DNA of 64,000 bases, taken from positions 667,428 through 731,427 of the forward strand of contig CAWBJO010000009.1 of assembly GCA_963789175.1 (NCBI GenBank), read 5' to 3'. Shown here in pieces: positions 7,763-15,599 of this stretch. The notes beneath the pieces were generated by a model that saw only the letters and a list, made by a program, of their open reading frames with translations, was not told the DNA's origin and searched no databases. Source of the DNA: CAWBJO01 sp963789175. Its GTDB lineage: Bacteria > Pseudomonadota > Alphaproteobacteria > Rhizobiales > Aestuariivirgaceae. The translations under genes and the position numbers were made by a program. Position 1 is the stretch's first letter. Each line of letters opens with the position of its first letter.

Positions 7763-8698
7763 TCAGGCACCCGCGGCGAGGAAGGCCAAGACAAGTTCGC
7801 GCGTGCGTTCGGGAACCTCGACCATCGGCGAGTGGCCGCTGCCGGGAAGCACGACAATCTCGGCGCCCGGCACCCTGGAGTAGCGCTCAGACTCGGCCGG
7901 CGGGACGATGGCGTCGCTGCCGCCGAAAATGACGAGAAGGCGCGGCGGACGTGCGAGCGACGCGAGCCTGACGTCGATGGGACGCTCTTTCCGGAAGGCC
8001 GTGCTCGCGGCATGCGCCTGACGAAAGGCCGGATCGGTCACCTGGAAGAGATCGGCCACGAAACGCTCCGGCACCGCAAAGCCTGGCGCGAACGCCTGGG
8101 CGAGGCCGCGCCGCAGCGCCGCCCGAGTGCGAAACCGCGACAGGAGCTCGCCCACGACCGGAGTCAGGTAAAGGCGGGTCATCATATCGAAGGTGACGTC
8201 GGCGGAGGCCGGCGTGCCGATGAGGACGATTCCGTCGATGCGGTCCGGTCGCGCCGCTGTGAGCGCCGCCGCGACCTCGCCACCCATGGAATGACCAATG
8301 AGAGCGGCGCGCGAAATGCCAAGTCCATCCATGACGGCCGCCACCATCGCCGCCTGGTTCTCGATCGCGTAGCCGTCGAGCGGTGCGGCGCTGCCGCCGT
8401 GGCCGATGAGATCGATCGCGATTATTCGGTGCCGGGCTTCGAGCTGCGGCGCGATGCCGTCCCACCAGTCGAGCGCCGCCCCGAAGCCGTGAATCATCAC
8501 CAGTGCCGGCCCGCTTCCGCCGCTTCGCACATTCACGTCGATGCCGGAGACTTTCATGAGCACGCCGCCATCGCGCGCAGCCGCGGGTCTCGTCATGCCC
8601 GCCACAGCCCAGGTGTTTCCGGCGAGCGGGACGGCGACGGCAGCCGCACCCGACAGGAGAAAGCGACGACGCGCGTTGAGGTTCGGTGCCAAAGCCAC
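7763..8698 (-). CDS. Alpha/beta hydrolase with Tat-like N-terminus
   Basis: The GTG at 8698 is the preferred start (311 aa), because longer forms run into msrA. The N-terminus NARRRFLLSGAAAVAVPLAG resembles a Tat signal. The hydrolase fold shows the oxyanion loop MIHGFGAALDWW, the DLIGHGGS strand, the nucleophile elbow GHSMGG, an acid region FGGSDAIVPP and the catalytic histidine in LPGSGHSPMVE. Family members include esterases, haloperoxidase-like and C-C bond hydrolases; the substrate cannot be read from sequence. It is divergent from msrA with about 118 bp between starts. The 3' end lies 61 bp from tRNA-Ser. Confidence 0.87.
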   Translation of the reverse strand: MALAPNLNARRRFLLSGAAAVAVPLAGNTWAVAGMTRPAAARDGGVLMKVSGIDVNVRSGGSGPALVMIHGFGAALDWWDGIAPQLEARHRIIAIDLIGHGGSAAPLDGYAIENQAAMVAAVMDGLGISRAALIGHSMGGEVAAALTAARPDRIDGIVLIGTPASADVTFDMMTRLYLTPVVGELLSRFRTRAALRRGLAQAFAPGFAVPERFVADLFQVTDPAFRQAHAASTAFRKERPIDVRLASLARPPRLLVIFGGSDAIVPPAESERYSRVPGAEIVVLPGSGHSPMVEVPERTRELVLAFLAAGA

Positions 8699-8816
8699 GG
8701 TTGAACTTGATGGTTGAGTTTTCCGGCTATATGCAATCCCCGGGCGAAAGGCAAGGCAGCTTGTAAGGGGCGTGGCCAGCCGCCACATTGGCAGCGGGAG
8801 AGGAGGCGAAAATCCC

Positions 8817-9470
8817 ATGCTCTTCAGCCGCAAGAAAACCGAAATGCCGGCACCGCAGGCGGCGCTTCCCGGGCGCCGGGACGCCATCCCGACGGCCAGC
8901 CACCACTTCGTCAACAAGCGGGCTCTCAAGGGCCCCTATCCGCATGGCCACGAGGTCGCCTATTTCGCGCTCGGCTGCTACTGGGGGGCCGAGAAGGTTT
9001 TCTGGAGCATCCCGGGCGTCCACGTGACCGCCGTCGGCAATATCGGCGGGTTCACGCCAAATCCGACCTATGAAGAGGTGTGCTCCGGCCTCACCGGGCA
9101 TGCGGAGGCGGTCATGGTCGTCTACGATCCCAAGGTCGTTTCCTACGAGATGCTGCTGAAGCGGTTCTGGGAAGCGCACGACCCGACGCAGGGCATGCGG
9201 CAAGGCAACGATGTCGGGACTTCCTACCGCTCGGGCATCTACTGGACGAGCGAGGCGCAACGCGACGCGGCCGAGCGGTCGAAGGCGACCTACGAGACGG
9301 ATCTCAAGACCAAGGGCTTTGGACCGATCACCACCGAGATCGTCCAGGCGCCGCCGTTCTATTTCGCGGAAGACTACCACCAGCAGTATCTCGCCAAGAA
9401 CCCCTACGGCTATTGCGGGCTCGGCGGCACGGGCGTCACCTGCCAGATCGAGACGGGCGTCGCGGCCTGA
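8817..9470 (+). CDS. msrA: Peptide-methionine (S)-S-oxide reductase
   Basis: This 217-aa MsrA reduces the S-epimer of methionine sulfoxide in proteins, using thioredoxin as donor. The catalytic motif is ALGCYWGAEKVFW with Cys54; most homologues have GCFWG, and Tyr for Phe is a common variant. Downstream are GYAGG-equivalent IGGFTPNPTYEEVCSG, TGHAEAV and FYFAEDYHQQYL, and a C-terminal GYCGLGGTGVTC with candidate resolving cysteines. The start at 8817 is supported by GGAGG ten bases upstream. A strong terminator follows. A trxA gene is present at 62.2 kb. Confidence 0.95.
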   Translation: MLFSRKKTEMPAPQAALPGRRDAIPTASHHFVNKRALKGPYPHGHEVAYFALGCYWGAEKVFWSIPGVHVTAVGNIGGFTPNPTYEEVCSGLTGHAEAVMVVYDPKVVSYEMLLKRFWEAHDPTQGMRQGNDVGTSYRSGIYWTSEAQRDAAERSKATYETDLKTKGFGPITTEIVQAPPFYFAEDYHQQYLAKNPYGYCGLGGTGVTCQIETGVAA

Positions 9471-9506
9471 CGCCCTGTCCGCGACTGGTGAAAGAAAAAA
9501 TTGCAC

Positions 9507-9536
9507 GCAGCCCCCGGCGATGCCGGCGGGCTGCTT
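9507..9536 (+). terminator. Rho-independent terminator after msrA
   Basis: GCAGCCC-CCGGC pairs with GCCGG-C-GGGCTGC around a GAT loop (one bulged C), followed by CTTTTGC. It lies 36 bp after the msrA stop. Confidence 0.8.
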
Positions 9537-9592
9537 TTGCATGGCGGCATTTTTCTCTAGGCTTGGCGCTGCCCAAAGGTCCCGGAGGTTCC

Positions 9593-9851
9593 GTGCGCAT
9601 CCCGCTCGCCATCATCGCCCTGCTCCTCCGTCTCTGACCGCCGCTGCCGCCAAGCCCACGGCCAATACAGCGCCGGCCGCATCCTGGTCGTCGACAAGGA
9701 TGCGAAGCTCGTGCGCAAGATCGAGGTGCCGTCGACCGCGGCACCCAACCTCGCCTTCAGCGCCGACGGCAAGACGATCTACGTGATGGCGGCCGACGAC
9801 AAGTCGGCGGCGCCGTACAAGGGCAAGGTCTACGCGGTCGGCAACGAATAG
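9593..9851 (+). pseudogene. SMP-30/gluconolactonase-like gene with internal deletion
   Basis: A GGAGG and GTG at 9593 open a signal-peptide-like stretch (RIPLAIIALLL) that hits TGA almost at once. In another frame the sequence continues GRILVVDKDAKLVRKIEVP, NLAFSADGKTIYVMAADD and YKGKVYAV, stopping at 9851. The latter is the last beta-propeller blade of secreted SMP-30/gluconolactonase proteins (about 300 aa when intact). The 5' end and 3' end survive while the middle is gone. The lepA stop lies 12 bp away on the opposite strand. Confidence 0.6.
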
Positions 9852-9863
9852 CCGGGGGCGCGC

Positions 9864-11666
9864 TCAGTTCTCGTCCATCTTGAGGGCGGCGATGAACGCT
9901 TCCTGCGGAATGTCGACGCGTCCGAACTGACGCATCTTCTTCTTGCCCTCCTTCTGCTTGTCGAGGAGCTTGCGCTTGCGGGTGATGTCGCCGCCGTAGC
10001 ACTTGGCGGTGACGTCCTTGCGCAGCGCCGAGAGGGTCTCGCGGGCGACGATCTTGCCGCCGATCGCCGCCTGGATGGGAATCTGGAACATGTGGCGCGG
10101 TATGAGCTCCTTGAGCTTCTCGCACATGACCCGGCCGCGCTGCTCGGCGCGCGCCCGGTGGACGATCATCGAAAGGGCGTCGACGGGCTCGGCGTTGACG
10201 AGGATGGAGAGCTTGACGAGATCGGATTCGGCATAGCCGGTGATGTGATAGTCGAAGCTCGCATAGCCGCGCGAGACGGACTTCAGGCGATCGTAGAAAT
10301 CGAAGACGACCTCGTTCAGCGGCAGGTCGTAGACGAGCATGGCGCGCGCGCCGGCATAGGTAAGCTGCTTCTGGCGGCCGCGCCGGTCCTCGCACAACTT
10401 CAGCACCGCGCCCAGATGCTCGTCGGGGACCAGGATGGTCGCCTCGATCCACGGCTCCTCCATCGTGTCGATCAGCATGGTGTCCGGCATGTCGGCCGGG
10501 TTGTGGAGCTCGAGCCGCGTGCCGTCGAGCAGGTGGAAACGGTAGATGACCGACGGCGCGGTGGTGATGATGTCGAGGTTGAACTCGCGCTCGATCCGCT
10601 CACGGATGATGTCGAGGTGAAGGAGGCCCAGGAAGCCGCAGCGGAAGCCGAAACCGAGCGCGGCGGAGGTCTCCATCTCGAAGGTAAAACTCGCATCGTT
10701 GAGCCTCAGCTTCGCCATGGCGTCGCGCAAATCCTCGAAGCGCGACGCATCGACCGGGAAGAAGCCGGCGAATACCACGGGCTGGGACGGTTTGAACCCC
10801 GGAAGGGCCCCCGCGGCGGGGCGCCGATCATCGGTGACCGTGTCTCCTACTCGCGTGTCGGCCACCTGCTTGATGGCGGCGGTGAAGAAACCGATCTCGC
10901 CCGGACCGAGGCTTGCGATCATTTCCTGCTTGGGACGGAAAATGCCGACGCGCTCGACGAGATAGCTCGCCTCGGTCGACATGAGCTTGATCTTCATGCC
11001 TTTCCTGAGCTCGCCGTCGACGATGCGGACGAGCACGACGACGCCGAGATAGGCGTCGTACCAGCTGTCGACGAGCAGCGCCTTCAAAGTCTCCTTGGGC
11101 GCGCCGCCCGGCGAGGGAAGGCGGTTCACGATGGCCTCGAGCACGTCCGGTATGCCGAGACCGGTCTTGGCCGAGATCTCGATGGCGTTCGACGCGTCGA
11201 TGCCGATGACGTCCTCGATCTGGCGGCGCACCCGTTCCGGCTCGGCGGCCGGCAGGTCGACCTTGTTCAGGATCGGGACGATCTCGTGATTGTTGGCGAT
11301 GGCCTGGTAGACGTTGGCGAGGGTCTGCGCCTCGACGCCCTGAGAGGCGTCGACGATGAGCAGCGAGCCCTCACAGGCGGCGAGCGAGCGCGACACCTCG
11401 TAGGCGAAATCGACGTGGCCCGGCGTGTCTATGAGGTTGAGCACGTAATCGCGGCCGTCGCGGGCCCGGTAGTCGAGGCGAACCGTGTTCGCCTTGATGG
11501 TGATGCCGCGCTCGCGCTCGAGATCCATGGAGTCGAGAATCTGATCTTTCATCTCGCGATCCGACACGGCGCCGCACGCCTGGATGAGGCGGTCGGCGAG
11601 CGTCGACTTGCCGTGGTCGATATGCGCGATGATCGCGAAATTGCGGATGAGACCGGTATCGATCAT
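9864..11666 (-). CDS. lepA: Elongation factor 4 (back-translocating GTPase LepA)
   Basis: The start at 11666 (MIDTGLIRNFAIIAHIDHGK) gives 600 aa, the standard LepA length. GTPase motifs are AHIDHGKST (residues 14-22), the effector segment RERGITIKANTVRL, DTPGHVDF and NKVD. The LepA-specific C-terminal domain ends GGDITRKRKLLDKQKEGKKK and FGRVDIPQEAFIAALK. LepA acts on the ribosome and is thought to assist translation or 30S assembly under stress. The frame is open 112 codons further upstream, but that extension overlaps the PAP2-like gene and has no LepA similarity. The upstream PAP2 gene ends 41 bp away on the same strand. Confidence 0.97.
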   Translation of the reverse strand: MIDTGLIRNFAIIAHIDHGKSTLADRLIQACGAVSDREMKDQILDSMDLERERGITIKANTVRLDYRARDGRDYVLNLIDTPGHVDFAYEVSRSLAACEGSLLIVDASQGVEAQTLANVYQAIANNHEIVPILNKVDLPAAEPERVRRQIEDVIGIDASNAIEISAKTGLGIPDVLEAIVNRLPSPGGAPKETLKALLVDSWYDAYLGVVVLVRIVDGELRKGMKIKLMSTEASYLVERVGIFRPKQEMIASLGPGEIGFFTAAIKQVADTRVGDTVTDDRRPAAGALPGFKPSQPVVFAGFFPVDASRFEDLRDAMAKLRLNDASFTFEMETSAALGFGFRCGFLGLLHLDIIRERIEREFNLDIITTAPSVIYRFHLLDGTRLELHNPADMPDTMLIDTMEEPWIEATILVPDEHLGAVLKLCEDRRGRQKQLTYAGARAMLVYDLPLNEVVFDFYDRLKSVSRGYASFDYHITGYAESDLVKLSILVNAEPVDALSMIVHRARAEQRGRVMCEKLKELIPRHMFQIPIQAAIGGKIVARETLSALRKDVTAKCYGGDITRKRKLLDKQKEGKKKMRQFGRVDIPQEAFIAALKMDEN

Positions 11667-11706
11667 GGCGCGCTTGATGGCAGGCGCGCCGATGAGCGTC
11701 AAGCGT

Positions 11707-12807
11707 TCAAATCGGAGCGGGAACGGTCGCCGTCGAAGTTTGCGTGCGCCGCGCGCGGTCCCAGTCGACGAGCCGGCCGGCGGCCTTCCAGGCCAGGATG
11801 GCGAGCGCCGCCCCGACGTAGCCGTCGATGGCATAGTGCCAGGCAAGGAGGACCGACCCCAGCATGATGATGACGGCGAAGGCGGCGAGGAGCTTGCGAA
11901 GCAGGCTTCCTCTGGGTGCAGCGAGAGCAAACAGGGCGGCAGTTCCGACATGCATGGACGGCATCGCCGAAACTCCGTGCACGAGGCCGGTATCCGACAC
12001 ATAGCCGTGCCAGAGCATCTTCTGCACCGCCAGCGTCGTGAGCGGATAGACCCGGCTGACCTCGCGCAGGTGATCCATGAGCGGCTGAAACAGCGGGTCG
12101 CCGGGAAAGAGGTTGGCGTAGTAGCAAGGACCGACGGAGGAGAAGACGGTGCCGAGGCCGCCCGATCCGACGATCCACAGCAGCATGAAGGCGAGGAGGA
12201 AGCGGATGCCGCGGTCCTTCTCGTCGAGCGCCTGCCAGATCCAGAAGACGGTCATGACGAAGAACCAGGCGTGATAGGCAAAGCCGAACGCATAGGTCAC
12301 GAACGGCGTTCCCAGCACCGGCAGTAGGAGCTGATAGGGGTCGACGCCGAAATGCAGCCAGCGGTCGAGGTCGGCCAGCTCACGGTCGAAGGCGAAGGGA
12401 TGGAAGAAAGGAATCGCCCGCTTGATGACGTTGTAGGCGATCTGAAGGATCAGCATCGTCACCATGACGTGGATGAACTTCGCGACGCGGTCGGGCGCAA
12501 GCACGTTGCGATAGAGAAAGTCGGGAATGAACGGCGCGTCATGGTCCGAACGCAGGAGGTGCAGTCCCTTCATGAGGAGAAGGGGCGCGAGCACGAGAGT
12601 GAGACCCAGGACCCCCATGAAGCCGATGAAGGTCATGACGATCTCGAATCGGAACTGCGGACCGGAGATCAGGGCGATGATGCAGGCGATGAGGAGCGAT
12701 GCCAGGCTCGCCGCGTACAGGATGGCGTGGCGCCGGAACTCGGCGCGGACATGGAACAGAAGCGCCGCCGGATAGCGGGCGAGGATCGGACTCACAAAAT
12801 CACGCAT
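11707..12807 (-). CDS. PAP2-like (Aur1/inositolphosphotransferase type) membrane protein, paralogue 2
   Basis: A 366-aa polytopic membrane protein. Near the C-terminus are the PAP2-superfamily residues: SAMPSMHV at about 282-287 and HYAIDG at about 324-329, the pair of histidines and aspartate that form the phospho-intermediate site. An upstream VGSGGLGTVFSSVGPCYY segment completes the pattern, as in the Aur1/IPT branch. Such enzymes transfer or hydrolyse phosphate-linked head groups on membrane lipids; the substrate here is unknown. It overlaps the stop of its tandem paralogue by 8 bp (12800-12807), so the two are probably translated together. Confidence 0.85.
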   Translation of the reverse strand: MRDFVSPILARYPAALLFHVRAEFRRHAILYAASLASLLIACIIALISGPQFRFEIVMTFIGFMGVLGLTLVLAPLLLMKGLHLLRSDHDAPFIPDFLYRNVLAPDRVAKFIHVMVTMLILQIAYNVIKRAIPFFHPFAFDRELADLDRWLHFGVDPYQLLLPVLGTPFVTYAFGFAYHAWFFVMTVFWIWQALDEKDRGIRFLLAFMLLWIVGSGGLGTVFSSVGPCYYANLFPGDPLFQPLMDHLREVSRVYPLTTLAVQKMLWHGYVSDTGLVHGVSAMPSMHVGTAALFALAAPRGSLLRKLLAAFAVIIMLGSVLLAWHYAIDGYVGAALAILAWKAAGRLVDWDRARRTQTSTATVPAPI

Positions 12808-13927
12808 CGGCGTGGGCTACCACAGGAGTATTTAATGCAACCTTAAAGCGGAGGGCATGGCCGGCCGGCCAGCGCCCACGATCCCGTGCCACCAGGACGC
12901 CGGCGACCTTCCAGAACAGCAGGGCGAGCCCGGCCGCCACGTATCCGTCGATCGCATAGTGCCAGCCGAGTTGGATCGAGCCTATGAAGATCACGACGGC
13001 AAAGGCGGCAAGCAGCTTGCGCAGAACGCTTCGGCGCGGTGCGGCGAGGGCGAACAGGACCGAGGTTCCGACGTGCATGGACGGCATCGCCGATATGCCG
13101 TGCACCAGCCCGGTGCCTGTCATGTGCCCATTCCACAGCGCGTCCTGGATAGTGAGGGTCGAGATCGGGAACACGGCGCTCGCTTGCGCGAGATAGGTCA
13201 TGAGCGGTTCGAAGAGGGGATCACCCGGAAAGAGCTTGGTGAAGTAGCAAGGACCGACGGACGACAGGATGGTGCCGAGGCCGCCCGAGCCGACGATCCA
13301 CAACAGCATGAAGGCGAGGAGGAAGCGAATGCCGTCGTCCTTGTCGGAAAGCGCCTGCCAGACCCAGAACACGGTCATGACGGTGAACCAGAAGTGATAT
13401 GCGAAGGCGAGACCGTAGGTCACGACGGGCGTGCCGATGAGCGGCATGAGCAGACGATAGGGATCGACGCCGAAATGCAGCCAGCGGTCGAGGTCGGCCA
13501 GGCGGCGATCGAAGGCGAAGGGATGAATGACCGGTATGGACCGCTTGATGATGTTGTAGGACAGCTGAACGATCACCATGGCCACCAGCACATGGACGAA
13601 ACGCGCGATCCGATCCGGTGCCAGCGCATTCCGGTACAGGAATTCGGGAACGAACGGGCTTGCGAAGTCGCCGCGCAGCAAATCCCGGATCTTGAGAAAC
13701 AGAAGGGGCACGAGCACGAGAGTGGCACCGAGCACCGCCATGACCGCCAGGATCGTGAAGACGACCACGGAGCGAAAGGGAATCTCGAGGATCCAGGAGC
13801 CGCCCATCGCGACGATCAGGGACGACAGGCTCATCACATGCAAAAGCGCATGGCGCCGGAGCTCGGCCTGGATGTGAAAAACGACGGAACGGATATAGCC
13901 AAACGCTGAAAGACCGAATGCACGCAT
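12800..13927 (-). CDS. PAP2-like (Aur1/inositolphosphotransferase type) membrane protein, paralogue 1
   Basis: This 375-aa protein aligns end to end with the downstream gene. Both have RDLL/LHLLR-type loops, FHPFAFDR or IHPFAFDR, LADLDRWLHFGVDPY, VGSGGLGT and the PAP2 residues MPSMHV (about 281) and HYAIDG (about 323). The main differences are in the first transmembrane segments and in the C-terminal tail, which is longer here. The pair looks like an old tandem duplication. The start ATG at 13927 lies inside a perfect 8-bp inverted repeat (13924-13946), which could affect expression. A later in-frame start is not supported by a better ribosome site. Confidence 0.85.
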   Translation of the reverse strand: MRAFGLSAFGYIRSVVFHIQAELRRHALLHVMSLSSLIVAMGGSWILEIPFRSVVVFTILAVMAVLGATLVLVPLLFLKIRDLLRGDFASPFVPEFLYRNALAPDRIARFVHVLVAMVIVQLSYNIIKRSIPVIHPFAFDRRLADLDRWLHFGVDPYRLLMPLIGTPVVTYGLAFAYHFWFTVMTVFWVWQALSDKDDGIRFLLAFMLLWIVGSGGLGTILSSVGPCYFTKLFPGDPLFEPLMTYLAQASAVFPISTLTIQDALWNGHMTGTGLVHGISAMPSMHVGTSVLFALAAPRRSVLRKLLAAFAVVIFIGSIQLGWHYAIDGYVAAGLALLFWKVAGVLVARDRGRWPAGHALRFKVALNTPVVAHADA

Positions 13928-13946
13928 GCAAAGTACAGTTGCATGC
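13924..13946. promoter_or_regulatory. Inverted repeat over the PAP2 start codon
   Basis: GCATGCAA and TTGCATGC are perfect 8-bp arms around the 7-bp spacer AGTACAG. The left arm contains the reverse complement of the ATG at 13927. It may be an operator, or a hairpin masking translation initiation; nothing else in the window shares it. Confidence 0.4.
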
Positions 13947-13993
13947 TATTTCTTAATTCAACTATAAGCTGCCATCGACCTCTAGCATTTGGC

Positions 13994-14008
13994 TTGGAAC
14001 GATTCTAA
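13994..14008 (+). promoter_or_regulatory. ICE/Irr-box-like dyad upstream of mbfA
   Basis: TTGGAA-CGA-TTCTAA is an inverted repeat (5 of 6 positions) close to the iron control element bound by Irr in Rhizobiales (TTAGAA-N3-TTCTAA type). It lies 33 bp before the mbfA start. mbfA is a known Irr-repressed gene in Bradyrhizobium and Agrobacterium, which makes the match credible. Confidence 0.6.
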
Positions 14009-14040
14009 GGTGCGGCCCCGCCCTATCGCAGGAGCCCCCC

Positions 14041-14997
14041 TTGAAGCCTTTCTCCGCGCTCACCGAACAGGAAATTCTGGCGCTGGCAATCTCAAGCGAG
14101 GACGACGACGCGCGTACCTACGCCACCTTCGCGCATTCCCTCATGGAGCGCTTCCCCGCTTCGGCGAAGGTCTTCGTCGACATGGCGGAGGAGGAGCACG
14201 AGCATCGGCGGCGCCTTACCGAGATGTACCGGAAGAAGTTCGGCGAGTTCATCCCGCTCATCCGGCGCGGCGACGTCACGGGATTCGTGCGGCATCGGCC
14301 GGCGTGGCTCATGAACCAGGCGAGCGTCGAGAAGATGCGGGACTATGCCGACGTCATCGAGGCCGAGAACTGCAATTTCTACAAGCAGGCGGCCGAGCGG
14401 GCGAACGACCCGACCATCAAGGAGCTGCTTGCCAACCTCGCCGCAGCCGAGGCCGGCCACATCAAGCTCGCCGACCGGCTCGACAAGAAGCACGTGACGC
14501 CCGACGCCAAGACCGAGGAGGCGGAGGCGCAGCGGCGGCTCTTCCTCCTGCAGGTGATCCAGCCCGGCCTCGTGGGGCTCATGGATGGATCGGTCTCGAC
14601 GCTGGCGCCGCTCTTCGCGGCGGCCTTCGCCACGCACAGCACCTGGGAAACGTTCCTCGTAGGGACGGCGGCCTCGGTCGGAGCGGGGATCTCGATGGGA
14701 TTCGCCGAGGCGCTGTCGGACGACGGCAAGCTCACGGGGCGCGGCCGTCCGCTGATCCGCGGCCTCGCCGCCGGGATCATGACGACGATCGGCGGGCTCG
14801 GCCATGCCCTGCCCTATCTCATTCCCGACTTCTTCACGGCGACGGTGATCGCCACCATCGTCGTGTTCATCGAGCTGTGGGCGATCTCCTACGTCCGCTA
14901 CAAATACATGGACACGCCGTTCCTCAGGGCGGCGTTCCAGGTGGCGGTCGGCGGGTTTCTCGTCTTCCTCACCGGCATCCTGATCGGCAACGCCTGA
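14041..14997 (+). CDS. mbfA: Membrane-bound ferritin / iron exporter MbfA
   Basis: This 318-aa protein starts with TTG (AGGAG nine bases upstream). The N-terminal half is a ferritin-like four-helix domain with iron ligands in DMAEEEHEHRRRL, VIEAENCNFYKQAAE and LAAAEAGHIKLADRL. The C-terminal half is a VIT1/CCC1-type membrane domain: QPGLVGLMDGSVSTLAPLFA, VGAGISMGFAEALSDDG, then several transmembrane helices. MbfA exports iron from the cytoplasm and protects against iron and peroxide stress in rhizobia. The length and architecture match the family. The Irr-box-like dyad just upstream predicts repression by Irr at low iron. Confidence 0.93.
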   Translation: MKPFSALTEQEILALAISSEDDDARTYATFAHSLMERFPASAKVFVDMAEEEHEHRRRLTEMYRKKFGEFIPLIRRGDVTGFVRHRPAWLMNQASVEKMRDYADVIEAENCNFYKQAAERANDPTIKELLANLAAAEAGHIKLADRLDKKHVTPDAKTEEAEAQRRLFLLQVIQPGLVGLMDGSVSTLAPLFAAAFATHSTWETFLVGTAASVGAGISMGFAEALSDDGKLTGRGRPLIRGLAAGIMTTIGGLGHALPYLIPDFFTATVIATIVVFIELWAISYVRYKYMDTPFLRAAFQVAVGGFLVFLTGILIGNA

Positions 14998-15268
14998 ACC
15001 GATCACGACCTGCGGCCTGCCGATCACGGAGGCGTGAGAGCGAGCGCACGGCCGCCTCAGCAAACCGTGACCACCGGGTGAGCAGCGTCGGTGCCACTTT
15101 ACCGAATCCATCGGCATTACAAGGGTTTCGGACGTCGCGCAGCCGTGTTGCGGCTTGATTCGATTTCGCCGGCGCGATGCGTAGATTGCACGACATCGAA
15201 GCGCTGACGAAACGAAGCGCAACGACAGAAACAAAGCACAATCTACCAACCCAAGAGAGGACACACCC

Positions 15269-15523
15269 ATGAAGACGATCGCAGTTGCAGCCCTGGCCAC
15301 CCTTTTCCTCGCCGCTCCCGCCCTGGCGTCGGGCTTCCCCGAGAAAGCCGAGAGCCGCGCGTGGACCACGACGAAGACCTATGGCGGCGAAGTTACCGAG
15401 AAGCTGCCGCTCAAGGCGATGGACCGGATCGGCTCGCGTTCGGACGCGATCTCGTTCGGCTCCGCCCAGGCGCTGGCCGCCGATGAGGTCGTCCACCTGC
15501 CGCTGAAGGCGATGGACCGCTAA
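15269..15523 (+). CDS. Small secreted protein with duplicated LPLKAMDR motif
   Basis: This 84-aa precursor has a clean Sec signal peptide (KTIAVAALATLFLAAPALA, about 20 residues) and a GAGAGGA ribosome site. The mature peptide of about 64 residues contains LPLKAMDRIG at the centre and LPLKAMDR again as its exact C-terminus, separated by about 36 residues. This looks like a short repeated binding or processing motif. No family was recognised. The gene stands alone between mbfA and the convergent pheT, and is followed by a strong terminator hairpin. Periplasmic or extracellular location is inferred. Confidence 0.8.
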   Translation: MKTIAVAALATLFLAAPALASGFPEKAESRAWTTTKTYGGEVTEKLPLKAMDRIGSRSDAISFGSAQALAADEVVHLPLKAMDR

Positions 15524-15563
15524 CCGACAAAAGCAAAAACCAGAAAAATCCAAGAGGACACTG

Positions 15564-15598
15564 GCGGCCCGGGCTCATCCCCGGGCCGCATGTTTTCG
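15564..15598 (+). terminator. Terminator between the secreted-peptide gene and pheT
   Basis: A perfect 10-bp stem GCGGCCCGGG/CCCGGGCCGC with loop CTCATC (15564-15589) is followed by ATGTTTT. It lies 40 bp after the stop codon and just past the convergent pheT end, so it may serve both genes. Confidence 0.8.
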
Positions 15599-15599
15599 A

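Noticed and set aside
10092..11867. Long plus-strand ORF of 591 codons opposite lepA
   Set aside because: It is the antisense shadow of lepA, rich in Asp/Glu/Arg/Leu with no recognisable fold; lepA explains the sequence fully.
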